Under the pieces are notes generated by a model. It saw only the letters and a program-made list of their open reading frames with translations. It was not told the origin of the DNA and did no database searches. A program made the position numbers and the translations under genes. Shown in pieces: positions 9,858 to 19,362 of a stretch of DNA of 64,000 nucleotides (within the stretch, counting starts at the first letter, position 1; each line of letters opens with the position of its first letter). Origin of the DNA: Streptomyces albofaciens JCM 4342 (lineage in GTDB: Bacteria; Actinomycetota; Actinomycetes; Streptomycetales; Streptomycetaceae); assembly GCF_008634025.1 (NCBI RefSeq), contig NZ_PDCM01000002.1, positions 372,001 to 436,000 on the forward strand, written 5' to 3'.

Positions 9858-10517
9858 TCAGGGAATGGGCGGCCGGGTGGGCGCAGGACAGGCCGGCTCG
9901 TACTCCTCGATCAGCCGCAGGGTGTCCCCCAGGCCCCGGACGAGCAGCGAGCAGACCGTGCCCCGGCCCAGTTCCCGCCGCGCGATCCATTCGAGGGTGA
10001 CGCCCTCGACGCTGGAGAGCCAGCCGACCAGTGCGGTACGGGCGAGCGCGGGTATCTCCGCGCGGCCCCAGGCGGCGTGCGCGATGGTGCCGAGCAGCTG
10101 CTCGCGGACCGCCTCGCGGATGGCGAGCACCTGCGCGTCGAAGCCGACGCCGCCGGTGACGATGGCGCGGTAGGCCGTCTGGTGGTGCTCGGCGTACCGC
10201 AGGTAGCCGTCGATCGTGTGCTGGACCCGCTCCATGGGTGGCAGATCGTGGGTGCTGGAGGCCCGTTGGACCAGCCCGGCGACCGCGTCCTCGATGATCG
10301 CGAGGTAGTAGCCGCGCTTGTTCCTGAAGTAGTAGTAGATCAGCCCCTTCGCGACACCGGCCTGGCGGGCGATGTCGTCCATGGACAGGGCGTCGTAGGA
10401 CGTATCGGCGAAGAGCTTGCTTCCGATGGCGATCAGTTCGGCACGGCGCGCCTGCGAGCGCTCGGTGGCGCGGGCGGTCCGTGGGGTACCTGGTCCACGC
10501 TGTTGACTATTATTCAA
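9858..10517 (-). CDS. TetR-family transcriptional regulator
   Basis: A 219-residue protein. Residues about 25-70 form the typical TetR helix-turn-helix (SMDDIARQAGVAKGLIYYYF), followed by a helical ligand-binding half. The start codon is TTG at 10517 with AGGG six bases upstream, in the form of a gene that directly abuts its promoter. It is divergent from the DUF6230/DUF6114 genes (165 bp between starts), a layout in which the regulator often controls itself and the divergent pair. The ligand is unknown. Confidence 0.9.
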   Translation of the reverse strand: MNNSQQRGPGTPRTARATERSQARRAELIAIGSKLFADTSYDALSMDDIARQAGVAKGLIYYYFRNKRGYYLAIIEDAVAGLVQRASSTHDLPPMERVQHTIDGYLRYAEHHQTAYRAIVTGGVGFDAQVLAIREAVREQLLGTIAHAAWGRAEIPALARTALVGWLSSVEGVTLEWIARRELGRGTVCSLLVRGLGDTLRLIEEYEPACPAPTRPPIP

Positions 10518-10682
10518 TTCGAGCCCTAGTCTCCAACTGCCACGGGTTTTCCGCAGTATGGCAGACGTACGTCACCTGCGGCTTCGTCCCGTAGCCGCTC
10601 CACACAGGCACTTCCCTCGCGCGCTCGCACGTGTCCACGGCTGCGCTCGCAGCCGGTCCATCGCTGCCCCGGGGAGGAAGCA

Positions 10683-11297
10683 GTGAGCAAGAACAAGCGG
10701 CCGTTGCCTCAGGGACGCACTTCCTGGAGAAAGACCGCGGTGACGGCGATCCCCGCGGTGCTCGCCGTCGGCGCGATGGCCTCGGTGATGGCCGAGGGCG
10801 CGCTGGCCGCCTCGTTCGCCGTCTCGGGCACCAACTTCCAGGTCGCGTCGGGCAAGCTGACCAGCCAGGGCCTGGCCTCGTACGTGCACACCGACCGCGA
10901 CGCGGGCGGCACGGGGCACCCGGTGGCCCTGCTCGGCCTGGGCAAGGCCGTTCTGAGCGACATCTGCCAGGCGGCCGAGGTCAAGACGCCCATCGGCACG
11001 GTGGTGTTCAAGCTGACCGCGGGCGGCGACGCCGGCCAGGTCACCGCCGACAACCTCGTCATCGACGGCGAGGACCTGGTGGGCGACGCCCGCTTCGGTA
11101 CGGCCCAGATCGGACGGGACGCCTCCACCCTCGACCAAGTGCCCGGGGTGCAGGGCGAGAAGGGCAAGTTCGGGCTCCAGGCCGGGAACATCGAGGTCGC
11201 CGGGGTCAGGTCGCACGCCTGGTCCGCCACCGGCGGCAACTTCCGCCTCAAGGGCCTGCGCCTCGACGTGAGCCTGGGCGGCAAGAAGTGCTTCTGA
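10683..11297 (+). CDS. DUF6230 family secreted/cell-envelope protein
   Basis: Starts at GTG 10683 after GGGGAGGAAGCA. The 204-residue product has a basic N terminus and one hydrophobic segment (about 18-42, ending ALAA) that can act as a signal peptide. A beta-rich region with no catalytic motif follows (VSGTNFQVASGKLTSQGL, GNFRLKGLRLDV). By recollection it matches DUF6230, a Streptomyces family normally paired with DUF6114 and a TetR gene, as here. The downstream gene overlaps its end by 10 bp, so translation is probably coupled. The function is unknown. Confidence 0.85.
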   Translation: MSKNKRPLPQGRTSWRKTAVTAIPAVLAVGAMASVMAEGALAASFAVSGTNFQVASGKLTSQGLASYVHTDRDAGGTGHPVALLGLGKAVLSDICQAAEVKTPIGTVVFKLTAGGDAGQVTADNLVIDGEDLVGDARFGTAQIGRDASTLDQVPGVQGEKGKFGLQAGNIEVAGVRSHAWSATGGNFRLKGLRLDVSLGGKKCF

Positions 11298-12625
11298 GCA
11301 GCCGCCGCCTGATCGCCCGGCGCCTGCCCGTCCGGCGTCCGGCCACCCGGCGCCCGGCTGCCCGGCGTCTGGCCGCCCGACGTCCGGACGTCCGGCTCCC
11401 CTGGCCCGAGCGGCGGGCGGCGTTCCGTGGCTGGCGGCGGACCCGGCCGTTCTGGGCCGGGCTGCTGCTGATCCTGGGCGGCGCGGAACTGCTGCTCGTA
11501 CCGCTGTCTCCGCTGACCGTACTGATCAACCTCGGCCTGGGCGGACTGGCCGCGATCGGCATCGGCCTCGCGCTGATCGTGGCCGGGCTGTTCCTGTGGC
11601 TGCGCCCGGCCGCCCACCACTACGTGAGCCTGCACGCGCTGATCCTGTCCGTCCTGTCCTTCGCGGCGACCAACCTGGGCGGGTTCCTGGTGGGGATGGG
11701 GCTGGGCATCGCGGGCAGCGCGATGGGGTTCGGGTGGACGGTGGTGGAGGAGGACGACCGTACGGGAGAGGCCGGGGTTGGACCGGCGGGCGGGGCCGGG
11801 CCGGCGGGCGGGGCCGGGCCAGAAGCCGGGGCCGGGCCGACGGGCGGCGCCGGGCCAGAAGCCGGGGCCGGGCCGACGGGCGGGGCCGGGCCAGTAGCCA
11901 GGGCCGGGCCGACGGGCGGGGCCGGGCTCACATCCGCCGCCGACACACCCGTCTCGCCCGTCTCGCCCGACACACCTGACTCGCCCCGCTCACCCAACTC
12001 CCCCATCCCTCCCGGCTCACCCGACACACCCAACCCCCGAAACCGAGCCCTCGCCGTAGCGTTGCCGGTAGCGCTCATCGCGGTCATCGGCACCCCGGCC
12101 CCGCCCGCGCGCGCGGCGGCCGGCATCCCCGCGGCGCCCACTCCGCCCACCGTGACCACCACCATGTTCGCGCCGAAGGGCTTCACGCTCGCCGGGGTCA
12201 CCGAGGTGCCCACCGTCAACGGCCCCGTCAAAGCGATGGTCCTGCGCATGAAGGCCGCCTCGCTCACGGACTACCGACTCATCACTCGCGACGCGGGCGG
12301 CCCTCAACTCGGGCTCGGAGCCCGCACCTTGGACCTGAGCGGCAACGTAACGCTCTACCTGACCAAGTTCAGCGGCTGCCTCCAAGGCATCCTGTGCCTG
12401 ACCTTCACCCCCGACACGCTGCCGGTGCCACCGGTCGTACCGCCGTTCGTCTTCATGACCAACGTCGACGCCGAACAGGCCCTGGTCACTTCGGACCTGA
12501 TCGTCGCGGACGGCCTGACGTTGAACGCCGGAGCGAGCACGGCAACGAGAACCGGAGCGAGCACGACAACGGGAGCGGGGGCAGAGACGGGAACGGCCAC
12601 AGGAACGGGAACGGGAACGACATGA
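11288..12625 (+). CDS. DUF6114 family membrane protein with low-complexity linker
   Basis: The GTG at 11288 overlaps the DUF6230 gene. The 445-residue product has an Arg/Pro/Ala-rich N-terminal tail, about four hydrophobic segments (roughly 55-155), a Gly-Ala-Pro repeat (GAGPTGGAGPEA-type units, about 165-215) and a Pro/Ser/Thr stretch. A further hydrophobic segment (VALPVALIAVIG) leads to an exported beta-rich region with a Cys pair (GCLQGILC) and a Thr/Gly tail. The DUF6114 match covers the membrane part. The repeat region suggests an extended cell-wall-spanning linker. The stop overlaps the next start (ATGA at 12622). Function unknown. Confidence 0.8.
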   Translation: MLLSSRRLIARRLPVRRPATRRPAARRLAARRPDVRLPWPERRAAFRGWRRTRPFWAGLLLILGGAELLLVPLSPLTVLINLGLGGLAAIGIGLALIVAGLFLWLRPAAHHYVSLHALILSVLSFAATNLGGFLVGMGLGIAGSAMGFGWTVVEEDDRTGEAGVGPAGGAGPAGGAGPEAGAGPTGGAGPEAGAGPTGGAGPVARAGPTGGAGLTSAADTPVSPVSPDTPDSPRSPNSPIPPGSPDTPNPRNRALAVALPVALIAVIGTPAPPARAAAGIPAAPTPPTVTTTMFAPKGFTLAGVTEVPTVNGPVKAMVLRMKAASLTDYRLITRDAGGPQLGLGARTLDLSGNVTLYLTKFSGCLQGILCLTFTPDTLPVPPVVPPFVFMTNVDAEQALVTSDLIVADGLTLNAGASTATRTGASTTTGAGAETGTATGTGTGTT

Positions 12626-13566
12626 TCGGGCTGCCGGCCGCGCTGTTCTGAGCGTACGGCATCGGGTCGACGTTCGCTCTCGCCGCCGCCCGGCAGCTGC
12701 ATTTCCTCGAACGCCGCGCCGCCGACCGTACCGGGCTGCCCCGGCTGCTCGCCCCGCGCCTCATCAGCCGCGCCGCGAACCCGTACCTGTGCCTGACGCT
12801 CCTGTACGCCGCGGTGCTGCTGGTGCCGACCGGGCTGTTCCTGATGTGGCAGAACCCGTCCTGGTCGACGATGCACATCGCGGACGGCCATCGCGGCATC
12901 TGGGCGGGCTTCCCCCTCCTCTACGCGGGCGGCGTCGTGACCGCCACCCTCCTCGGCTTCCTGCTGGCCCAGGCCCTCTGCCTGGTCGGCGCGGGCTACT
13001 GGGCGTACCTGAACTGCGTGGCCGGTCACTTCCTGCTCTTCGGCACCCTCGTGCACGGCTGGGACGGCCAGGGCTACCGCCGCTTCCTCAGTACGGACGG
13101 CGCCGCCCTGCGCGCCTGGCCGAAGGACAGCATCGTCAACAACGTCCTGCGCTTCATGACCTCCGGCACCTTCCTCGCCCTCCTGGTCCTCGGCACCGCC
13201 GTCATCGGCACACTGCTGCTGACCGAGATCGGCTGGCTCGCCGAGGGCTGGCTCCTGCCGGGCGGCGCACAGGCCCTGAAGGTCCCGCGTTTCCTCGCCG
13301 TCGCCATCGCGGGCGCAGGCCTGTACGGGCTGCCGCTGCTCGGCGCCCTTTTAGCGAGCACCCTGGTCCGCTTCCTCGGTTATCCCGCCGGTCTGGCGGT
13401 CTTCGCCGCCTTCGCGGGCGGGCTCCTGCTGCCGCGCCACTCCCCCGTCCGGTGGCTGTACGGCCTGGTGGGCCTCCCGAAGGGGCATTGGCGGGCGACA
13501 GCGGACCTGCTCCCGGAAAACGGGACACCAGCGGCACACTCCCGGCACCGCAGCGTGCGCGGCTGA
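12622..13566 (+). pseudogene. Polytopic membrane protein gene with in-frame TGA
   Basis: An ATG at 12622 overlaps the DUF6114 stop (ATGA), giving MIGLPAALF and then TGA at 12649-12651. The same frame continues with coding-like sequence (AYGIGSTFALAAARQLHFL) into a long hydrophobic protein with about five membrane segments, ending at 13566. The TGA sits where a TGG (Trp) would fit. Without readthrough, translation could only restart at internal GTG/ATG codons near 12811-12844 that lack good ribosome sites. A rare TTA codon lies at 13351-13353. This is either a nonsense mutation or a sequencing error; the protein family was not recognised. Confidence 0.6.
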
Positions 13567-13656
13567 GCAGACCCGGCGACATACCCGGCGTACCCCCACG
13601 CCACCCTCCAGCGGCCTTTACTGCCCCGCCCCGTACGAGCACCATCGGCTACAGGA

Positions 13657-13790
13657 CGGGGCAACGGCCATATGAGAGCAACGGCCATACGGAGGCAACG
13701 GTCATACGGGGGGGGACGGCCACATGGAGGCAACGGCCATACGGGGGAACGGCCGCACGGAAGCAACGGTCGTACCGAGGCAAAGGCCCA
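13657..13790. repeat. Degenerate ~17-bp tandem repeats
   Basis: Seven to eight imperfect copies of a unit like GGAGGCAACGGCCATAC lie head to tail (unit starts near 13657, 13674, 13691, 13708, 13726, 13743, 13759, 13776; lengths 16-18). They fill most of the space between the membrane-protein pseudogene and the GAF regulator. There are no unique spacers, so it is not a CRISPR array. Confidence 0.7.
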
Positions 13791-13874
13791 AACCATTGCC
13801 ACCGTCAATTGGCAAGAGTCGAGTCGCCGGCAGCAGCCGCAGCCGCATCCGCATCCGCAACGGAGAGGTGACGC

Positions 13875-15252
13875 GTGGTCAACCCTTGGCTGGCTATGGA
13901 GTCGGGTGCCGACCCCGTGGAACGCACCCGTAGGGTACGGCGCGCCCACGAGGAGTTCCTGGCGGGCGGGCCGGTGGTCCAACCGGTGCGCCAGGTGGTG
14001 GCCGACTCGTGGCGCCGGTCGGCGTCCGCGCGCGACACTCGACGGACCGGCCCCGATCGACCTCGACGAGTCGGAGCTGCGCGCCTACCGTGACGCGCAC
14101 CCGCTGGCCCGCGCCATGCCGGTCTTCCGGGAGCTGCTGGGCACCATCGCCCACGACGGCGCCCACCTGCTCGCCGTCTGCGATCCGCAGGGGCGGCTGC
14201 TGTGGGTGGAGGGCCATCCCGGCGTACGGCGGCACGCGGAGCGTATGAACTTCGTCGCCGGGGCGCGCTGGGACGAACGGCACGCCGGTACGAACGCGCC
14301 CGGCACCGCGCTGGCCGCCGACCACGCCGTACAGATCTTCGCGGCCGAGCACTACAACAAGCGCGTCCAGCAGTGGACCTGCGCGGCGGCTCCCCTGCAC
14401 GACCTGCGGACGGGCCGGCTGCTGGGAGCCGTGGACATCACCGGTGGCGACCACCTCGCCGGCCCGCACAGCCTGGCCCTGGTCCAGGCCACCGCCCGCG
14501 CCGCCGAGGCCCACCTCGCCACGTCCCCGGAACGGACCCGGCCCGCCGCCCACCTGACCGTCCTCGCCCGGGACGAAGCCGTCCTGATCACGGACGGCCG
14601 GAGTCTGCGGCTCGGCCCCCGGCACAGCGAGATCGTGCTCCTGCTGGCCCGGCATCCGGAGGGGCTCACCGGCGACCGGCTGGCCGCGCTTCTGTACGGC
14701 GAACGTGAGGTCCGGCCGGTGACCTTGCGCGCGGAACTGTCCCGCCTGCGCCAAGTGGTCGGCCCCTTGCTCGACTCACGCCCGTACCGCCTGACCAGAG
14801 CGGTGGAGACGGACCTGGGCCTGGTGGAGACGGAGCTGGCGGCCGGCGATGTGCCGGCAGCGCTGCGCGACTACCGGGGCCCGCTGCTCCCCTCCTCCGA
14901 AGCCCCCGGTGTACGACGCCTGCGCTCCGTACTGGAAGACCGGCTACGGCGGGCCGTCCTCACCCATCGCGCCCCGGAGACCCTGCGCCTATGGGCCGAT
15001 GCGCCCTGGGGCGAACACGACCTGGAGGTCTGGGAGGCGCTGGAGGAGGCCACGTACCCGGGAGATGTCCGAGCAGCGTCCACGGCAACCCGCCTCCGTA
15101 CCGCATACGCCCTCCCACCGACCCGGCAGCACCGAACTCCACCTTCGCCCACGTCCCCGCCCCCGCTCCCGTCCTCGCCCTGGTCCCCGTCCCCGCCCTC
15201 GCCCTCGCCCTCGCCCTCGCCCGCAACCTTCGTGCAACGTCCCCGCCCCTAG
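13875..15252 (+). pseudogene. GAF-domain transcriptional regulator, frameshifted
   Basis: The N terminus reads from GTG 13875 (GAGAGGTGAC upstream) and includes VVADSWRRSASA. The rest of the protein is in the frame one base later, from about 14045 to 15252 (LDGPAPIDLDESELRAYR onwards). A single-base shift within the GCGCGCGACAC stretch near 14028-14040 is required to join them. The joined protein has a GAF sensor domain, a winged-helix/BTAD-like C-terminal part (HSEIVLLLARHPEGLTGDRL) and a Pro/Ser tail. Regulators of this kind commonly sit just upstream of an exaC/aldB-type aldehyde dehydrogenase, as here. The shift is a mutation or a sequencing error. Confidence 0.75.
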
Positions 15253-15314
15253 CCTGCGCACCGGCGCCCCGCCGCGGGAGCGGAGGCGCGAGCCGAGAGC
15301 GATTGGGAGCCCCC

Positions 15315-16838
15315 ATGGCCCGTTACGCGAACCCTGGTGCCGCCGACGCCCTGATGTCCTACCGGAGCCGTTACGACCACTGGATCGGCGGCGAGTACGT
15401 ACCGCCGGTCAAGGGCCGGTACTTCGAGAACCCCACCCCCGTCAACGGGCAGCCGTTCACCGAGATCGCCCGTGGCACGGCCGAGGACGTGGAACGCGCC
15501 CTGGACGCCGCCCACGCCGCCGCACCGGCCTGGGGCCGTACGTCCCCGGCCGAGCGCGCCCGGATCCTCAACCGGATCGCCGACCGCATGGAGGACAATC
15601 TCGAAGCCCTCGCGGTCGCCGAGAGCTGGGAGAACGGCAAGCCCGTCCGCGAATCCCTGGCCGCCGACCTGCCCCTCGCCATCGACCACTTCCGCTACTT
15701 CGCGGGCGCCATCCGCGCCCAGGAGGGCACCCTCTCCCAGCTCGACGAGGACACCGTCGCGTACCACTTCCACGAACCGCTCGGCGTCGTCGCCCAGATC
15801 ATCCCCTGGAACTTCCCCCTCGTCATGGCCGCCTGGAAGCTGGCCCCCGCCCTCGCCGCGGGCAACGCCGCCGTCCTCAAGCCCGCCGAACAGACCCCGG
15901 CCTCCATCCACTTCTGGATGAGCCTGATCGCCGACCTGCTGCCGCCCGGCGTCGTCAACATCGTCAACGGCTTCGGCGCGGAAGCCGGCAAGCCGCTCGC
16001 CGCCAGCCCGCGCGTAGCGAAGATCTCCTTCACGGGAGAGACCACCACCGGCCGCCTGATCATGCAGTACGCCTCGGAGAACCTGAAGCCGGTCACCCTC
16101 GAACTGGGCGGCAAGAGCCCCAACCTCTTCTTCGACGACGTCTCCGCCGCCGAGGACGACTTCTACGACAAGGCCCTCGAAGGCTTCACCATGTTCGCCC
16201 TCAACCAGGGCGAAGTCTGCACCTGCCCGTCCCGGGCCCTCATCCAGCAGGGCCACTACCAGGACTTCCTGGCCGCCGGCGTGGCCCGCACCGAACAGAT
16301 CGTCCAGGGCCACCCCCTCGACACCGACACGATGATCGGCGCCCAGGCCTCCAACGACCAGCTGGAGAAGATCCTCTCCTACCTTGACATCGGCCAGAAG
16401 GAAGGCGCCCGCATCCGCACCGGCGGCACCCGCGCCGAACTCGGCGGCGAACTCGAAGGCGGCTACTACGTCACCCCCACCATCTTCGAGGGCACCAACG
16501 ACATGCGCGTCTTCCAGGAGGAGATCTTCGGCCCGGTCGTAGCCGTCGCTCCCTTCACCGACTTCGACCACGCGATGACCCTCGCCAACGACACCCTCTA
16601 CGGCCTCGGCGCCGGCGTCTGGACCCGCGACACCAACACCGCCTACCGCGCCGGCCGCACCATCCAGGCCGGCCGCGTCTGGACCAACTGCTACCACGCG
16701 TACCCGGCCCACGCGGCCTTCGGCGGGTACAAGCAGTCGGGCATCGGGCGGGAGACGCACAAGATGATGCTGGATCATTATCAGCAGACGAAGAACTTGC
16801 TGGTGTCGTACTCACCGAAGGCTCTCGGGCTCTTCTGA
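15315..16838 (+). CDS. NAD-dependent aldehyde dehydrogenase
   Basis: The ATG at 15315 has GGGAG five bases upstream and gives a 507-residue protein of normal length for acetaldehyde dehydrogenases of the ExaC/AldB type. Visible are the Rossmann region ([11 protein letters not shown]), the general-base Glu in LELGGKSPN (near 264), the catalytic Cys in GEVCTCPS (near 302) and the C-terminal [12 protein letters not shown]. The GAF regulator upstream probably controlled it. Its last codons are the left copy of the duplicated att-like core, so the gene appears to have been used, and restored, as an integration site. Confidence 0.95.
   Translation: MARYANPGAADALMSYRSRYDHWIGGEYVPPVKGRYFENPTPVNGQPFTEIARGTAEDVERALDAAHAAAPAWGRTSPAERARILNRIADRMEDNLEALAVAESWENGKPVRESLAADLPLAIDHFRYFAGAIRAQEGTLSQLDEDTVAYHFHEPLGVVAQIIPWNFPLVMAAWKLAPALAAGNAAVLKPAEQTPASIHFWMSLIADLLPPGVVNIVNGFGAEAGKPLAASPRVAKISFTGETTTGRLIMQYASENLKPVTLELGGKSPNLFFDDVSAAEDDFYDKALEGFTMFALNQGEVCTCPSRALIQQGHYQDFLAAGVARTEQIVQGHPLDTDTMIGAQASNDQLEKILSYLDIGQKEGARIRTGGTRAELGGELEGGYYVTPTIFEGTNDMRVFQEEIFGPVVAVAPFTDFDHAMTLANDTLYGLGAGVWTRDTNTAYRAGRTIQAGRVWTNCYHAYPAHAAFGGYKQSGIGRETHKMMLDHYQQTKNLLVSYSPKALGLF
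16782..16813 (+). other. Left copy of putative attachment core (attL)
   Basis: This 32-bp stretch in the 3' end of the ALDH gene recurs at 55575-55606 with one mismatch (T at 16797, C at 55590). Both copies are followed by similar sequence, a hairpin terminator and an integrase remnant on the minus strand. It is interpreted as one boundary of an integrated element. Confidence 0.65.
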
Positions 16839-16849
16839 GCCCACAGAAA

Positions 16850-16887
16850 AAGGCGCCTGACCTGGTCTTTCGCCCGTCAGGCGCCTT
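16850..16887 (+). terminator. Rho-independent terminator of the ALDH gene
   Basis: Complementary 12-base arms (AAGGCGCCTGAC and its complement) at 16850-16861 and 16876-16887 enclose a 14-base loop. They are preceded by A's and followed by CTTCTC, 12 bp after the ALDH stop. Confidence 0.9.
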
Positions 16888-17000
16888 CTTCTCATCTCAC
16901 TCTGCGCGAGGCCCGTTTTGCGTGGCGCCTCCCAGTTTCTCCCACCGCTACACCCCTTCTGACCAGCTCTTCCGGACCAGTCACGGACCAAAACCTTGGT

Positions 17001-18179
17001 TCAGGAAGCAGCGGAGGCTCCTCCGCTGACGCGGTCCCACTCCTGCATGGACTGCTCATGAGCCGGTTGGCCTGCTCCCGGACGCCGCCCAGGAACTTGG
17101 CGTAGTGCCGGAAGAGCACCTGGATGCTCTGCCCCGCAGGTCGTGCGGCCGCTTGGCCAGGACGGTGGCACGTTCCGTACGGGACAGGGCCAACTCGCGG
17201 GCCCGCGCCCACGTCGCTCCGTAGGAGCGAGTGCACCTCGTGCGCCGCGCCGTCGTCCGTCCACTCCTTGCCCGAAGTGACCACACCACCGGACAGGTTC
17301 AGCAACCCCAGCCGTTATCGGGCAGATGACACTGATCGAGCCGGAGATGAATGACCTCCGCCGGCCTCATGGCCGCGCAGTACATGCACCCGAAGAACGC
17401 CTCCAGATGAGGGCCGCGCCCGCCGCGCCCGCTCTACTGTGCAACCGCCGCGAGCAGCCGGGCGACCTGGGCCGGATCGGGGGCGGCGGCCGGGTCCACC
17501 TCCTCGGTGACCGCCGGAGCGTTCCACCGGAGGCCGAGAAGCGGGTTCTCCGCGAAGAACCTCTCTCTACCGCTGTGTTGATGACTTCGTTGAACGCGGC
17601 CCTCTTGCGCCGTGCCGTCTTGGCCGCAGCCGCTTTGCCGTCCAGCTTCCGCACAGGGCGTCCAGCGCCCCGCGCAGCCCGTCGGCTTCCGTCAGGGCAC
17701 TGACGGGCAGGGAGTGGCTCTTGATCCAGTCGAGGGCCTTGCGCCACTCCTCGGCCGACTCCTGGTCCCACGCGTTCTTGTTGAAGGCCCACGAGTACAA
17801 AGCGCGCCGCAGCACCCTGGGCTCCGGGTAGACCACGCCAGGCAGCACCAGAGCAGGCGTGATGGTGGCGAATGCGTCGGCCAGAGTGCGGCGGGTGTTT
17901 CCGGGTGTGCGGTCCCACCGCTGGTCGAGGTATTCGTGTGCCAGGTCGTACCACATCGTGCGCTGCTTGATGGCGCGCAACTCGGACGCCGGCGACCCCG
18001 GTCGTCGAACGGCCCGCCGTCGCGTGCCGCTGTCACCAGCTTCGAGCGTCGACTGTCGGCGAGCCCGGAGGCATGAAAGACTCCGACTTTTCACGTCCAT
18101 TGACCGTCCACCGGACCATGAACGGCTTGCGCCGATCAGTGCGCTCGCGTATGCCCCAGACGCGGACGTTGTAACTCAT
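17001..18179 (-). pseudogene. Tyrosine recombinase/integrase remnant (int1)
   Basis: The ATG at 18179 (MSYNVRVWGIRERTDRR) overlaps the stop of the excisionase-like gene (ATGA). Homology to actinobacterial site-specific integrases continues through all three minus-strand frames: an N-terminal AP2-like part, a SAM-like domain (YDLAHEYLDQRWDRTPGNTR), GCMYCAAMRP (catalytic Arg region) and AGQSIQVLFRHYAKFL with the catalytic Tyr. Several frameshifts are needed. About 20 residues, including most of the box around the expected LRH motif, are missing between DLR and AGQSIQ. It is therefore dead. It reads toward the ALDH 3' end, as integrases beside their attachment site often do. Confidence 0.8.
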
Positions 18180-18400
18180 CGCCAAGCGTCAAAATCCCTT
18201 CCGCACGCCTCCCACCAGGCATCCAAATCAGCGCGACGACACCGGAGTTCCCCATTCGGCAGCTTGATCATATGGGGCGCCTGCCCGCGCGCACGCAGAC
18301 GGTAGAACGTCGAGGGCCTCATGCGGATTTCCGCCAGAACCTAGGCGAGTTTGAGCGCAGGGGGGCGAGCCACGAATACTTCATTCGTTCTGAGATACAT
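18176..18400 (-). pseudogene. Excisionase-like helix-turn-helix gene remnant
   Basis: Read from ATG 18400, the frame shows LKLA, a TAG stop and then VLAEIRMRPSTFYRLRARG. After a one-base shift near 18288 it continues APHMIKLPNGELRCRRADLDAWW and ends DFDAWR with TGA at 18176, overlapping the integrase start. This is the small winged-HTH excisionase/regulator type that precedes int in actinomycete integrative elements. One stop and one frameshift make it non-functional. Confidence 0.7.
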
Positions 18401-19362
18401 CGATGACGTGCCGACGCGATGCATGGCGCGCCAAAAAATTTCCCGTAAGCCGACGTGTCCCACTGGGCGTTCGGCGAGACGTATCGCGACTGGCGCTACA
18501 AGGCAGCGGTAGCCGCATCCGCACGCTCCACCGCCAGTGCAGAAATAAGGACTTCAGTAATGCGAATGATCCCCGGTTTGGCTAACCGGCGGTCGTCGGC
18601 TAGGTTCCGCCCGTTCTGCCCCGGCAATGCCTACCTGTCACCAACGGTGACAACCGTTAGCCCCTCACGTTACGAGTCCGCCTGCTCGCCGATCAGTCAA
18701 CCTGCCCCTCGGGAGCGTTCAAGCCGCGCGAACAACGATTGGACGGACCGCGCCGCACAAAAACGCCTCCGAAGAGACCAGCCCTGCAGACGCCCAGACA
18801 GGCAGAGCACGAAAGAGCACCACAGTCCGATTGCATCTGAACGAACACAGAAAGGCTGCTGCGGTTACTCAAGCAGATCGGAAAATGCGCAGAAACAGAA
18901 GAGACTCCTCATCAGTTACTCAGCGATCCGCTTTATGGAATTGCGGGCCGGGGGTGTCGTACGTTGACATAGCCTCCGGAGAGGGTTCCACTCCTTGCGA
19001 AGACTTTCTCGTCTGCCGTGGGCGAATGCGTGACGGAGAAGCCGCAACAAGCCAAGGTCGCGGATCACCCCGTTGCCACTTTGTACTACCTGACCGCCCA
19101 CCAACTAAAGCTGCCCACGTCCGCCGCGCAGCTGCGGCCCGGACTGCTCATTCCCAGCTCAAGGCGGCGGCACCACGACGGACCCGAACGGGCAGTGCAT
19201 TCGGGGGTTAGGGACTTGTAGCGGTGGGAGAAGCGGTCGTCGACGGCCAGGGCTCCGTAGTGCCGGGCGACCCGATTCCTGGCCGGAACGCACTCTCTCT
19301 TCTACCTCCGCCTCGCAAGAGAAATCGGGTGGGGTATTGACAGGCTCCCTACCGTCAGCATC
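18401..19362. other. Gene-poor stretch, lower GC
   Basis: No gene is supported. A short hairpin (TGTCACC-AA-CGGTGACA, about 18637-18653) is visible. A weak open frame from GTG 19029 is without recognisable domain. On the minus strand near 19196-19275 a fragment reads like protein (ARHYGALAVDDRFSHRYKSL) but has no start or context. It looks like decayed mobile-element DNA. Confidence 0.5.

Noticed and set aside
13657..13790. Repeat array as a CRISPR
   Set aside because: Units are contiguous, degenerate and have no unique spacers; no cas gene is nearby.
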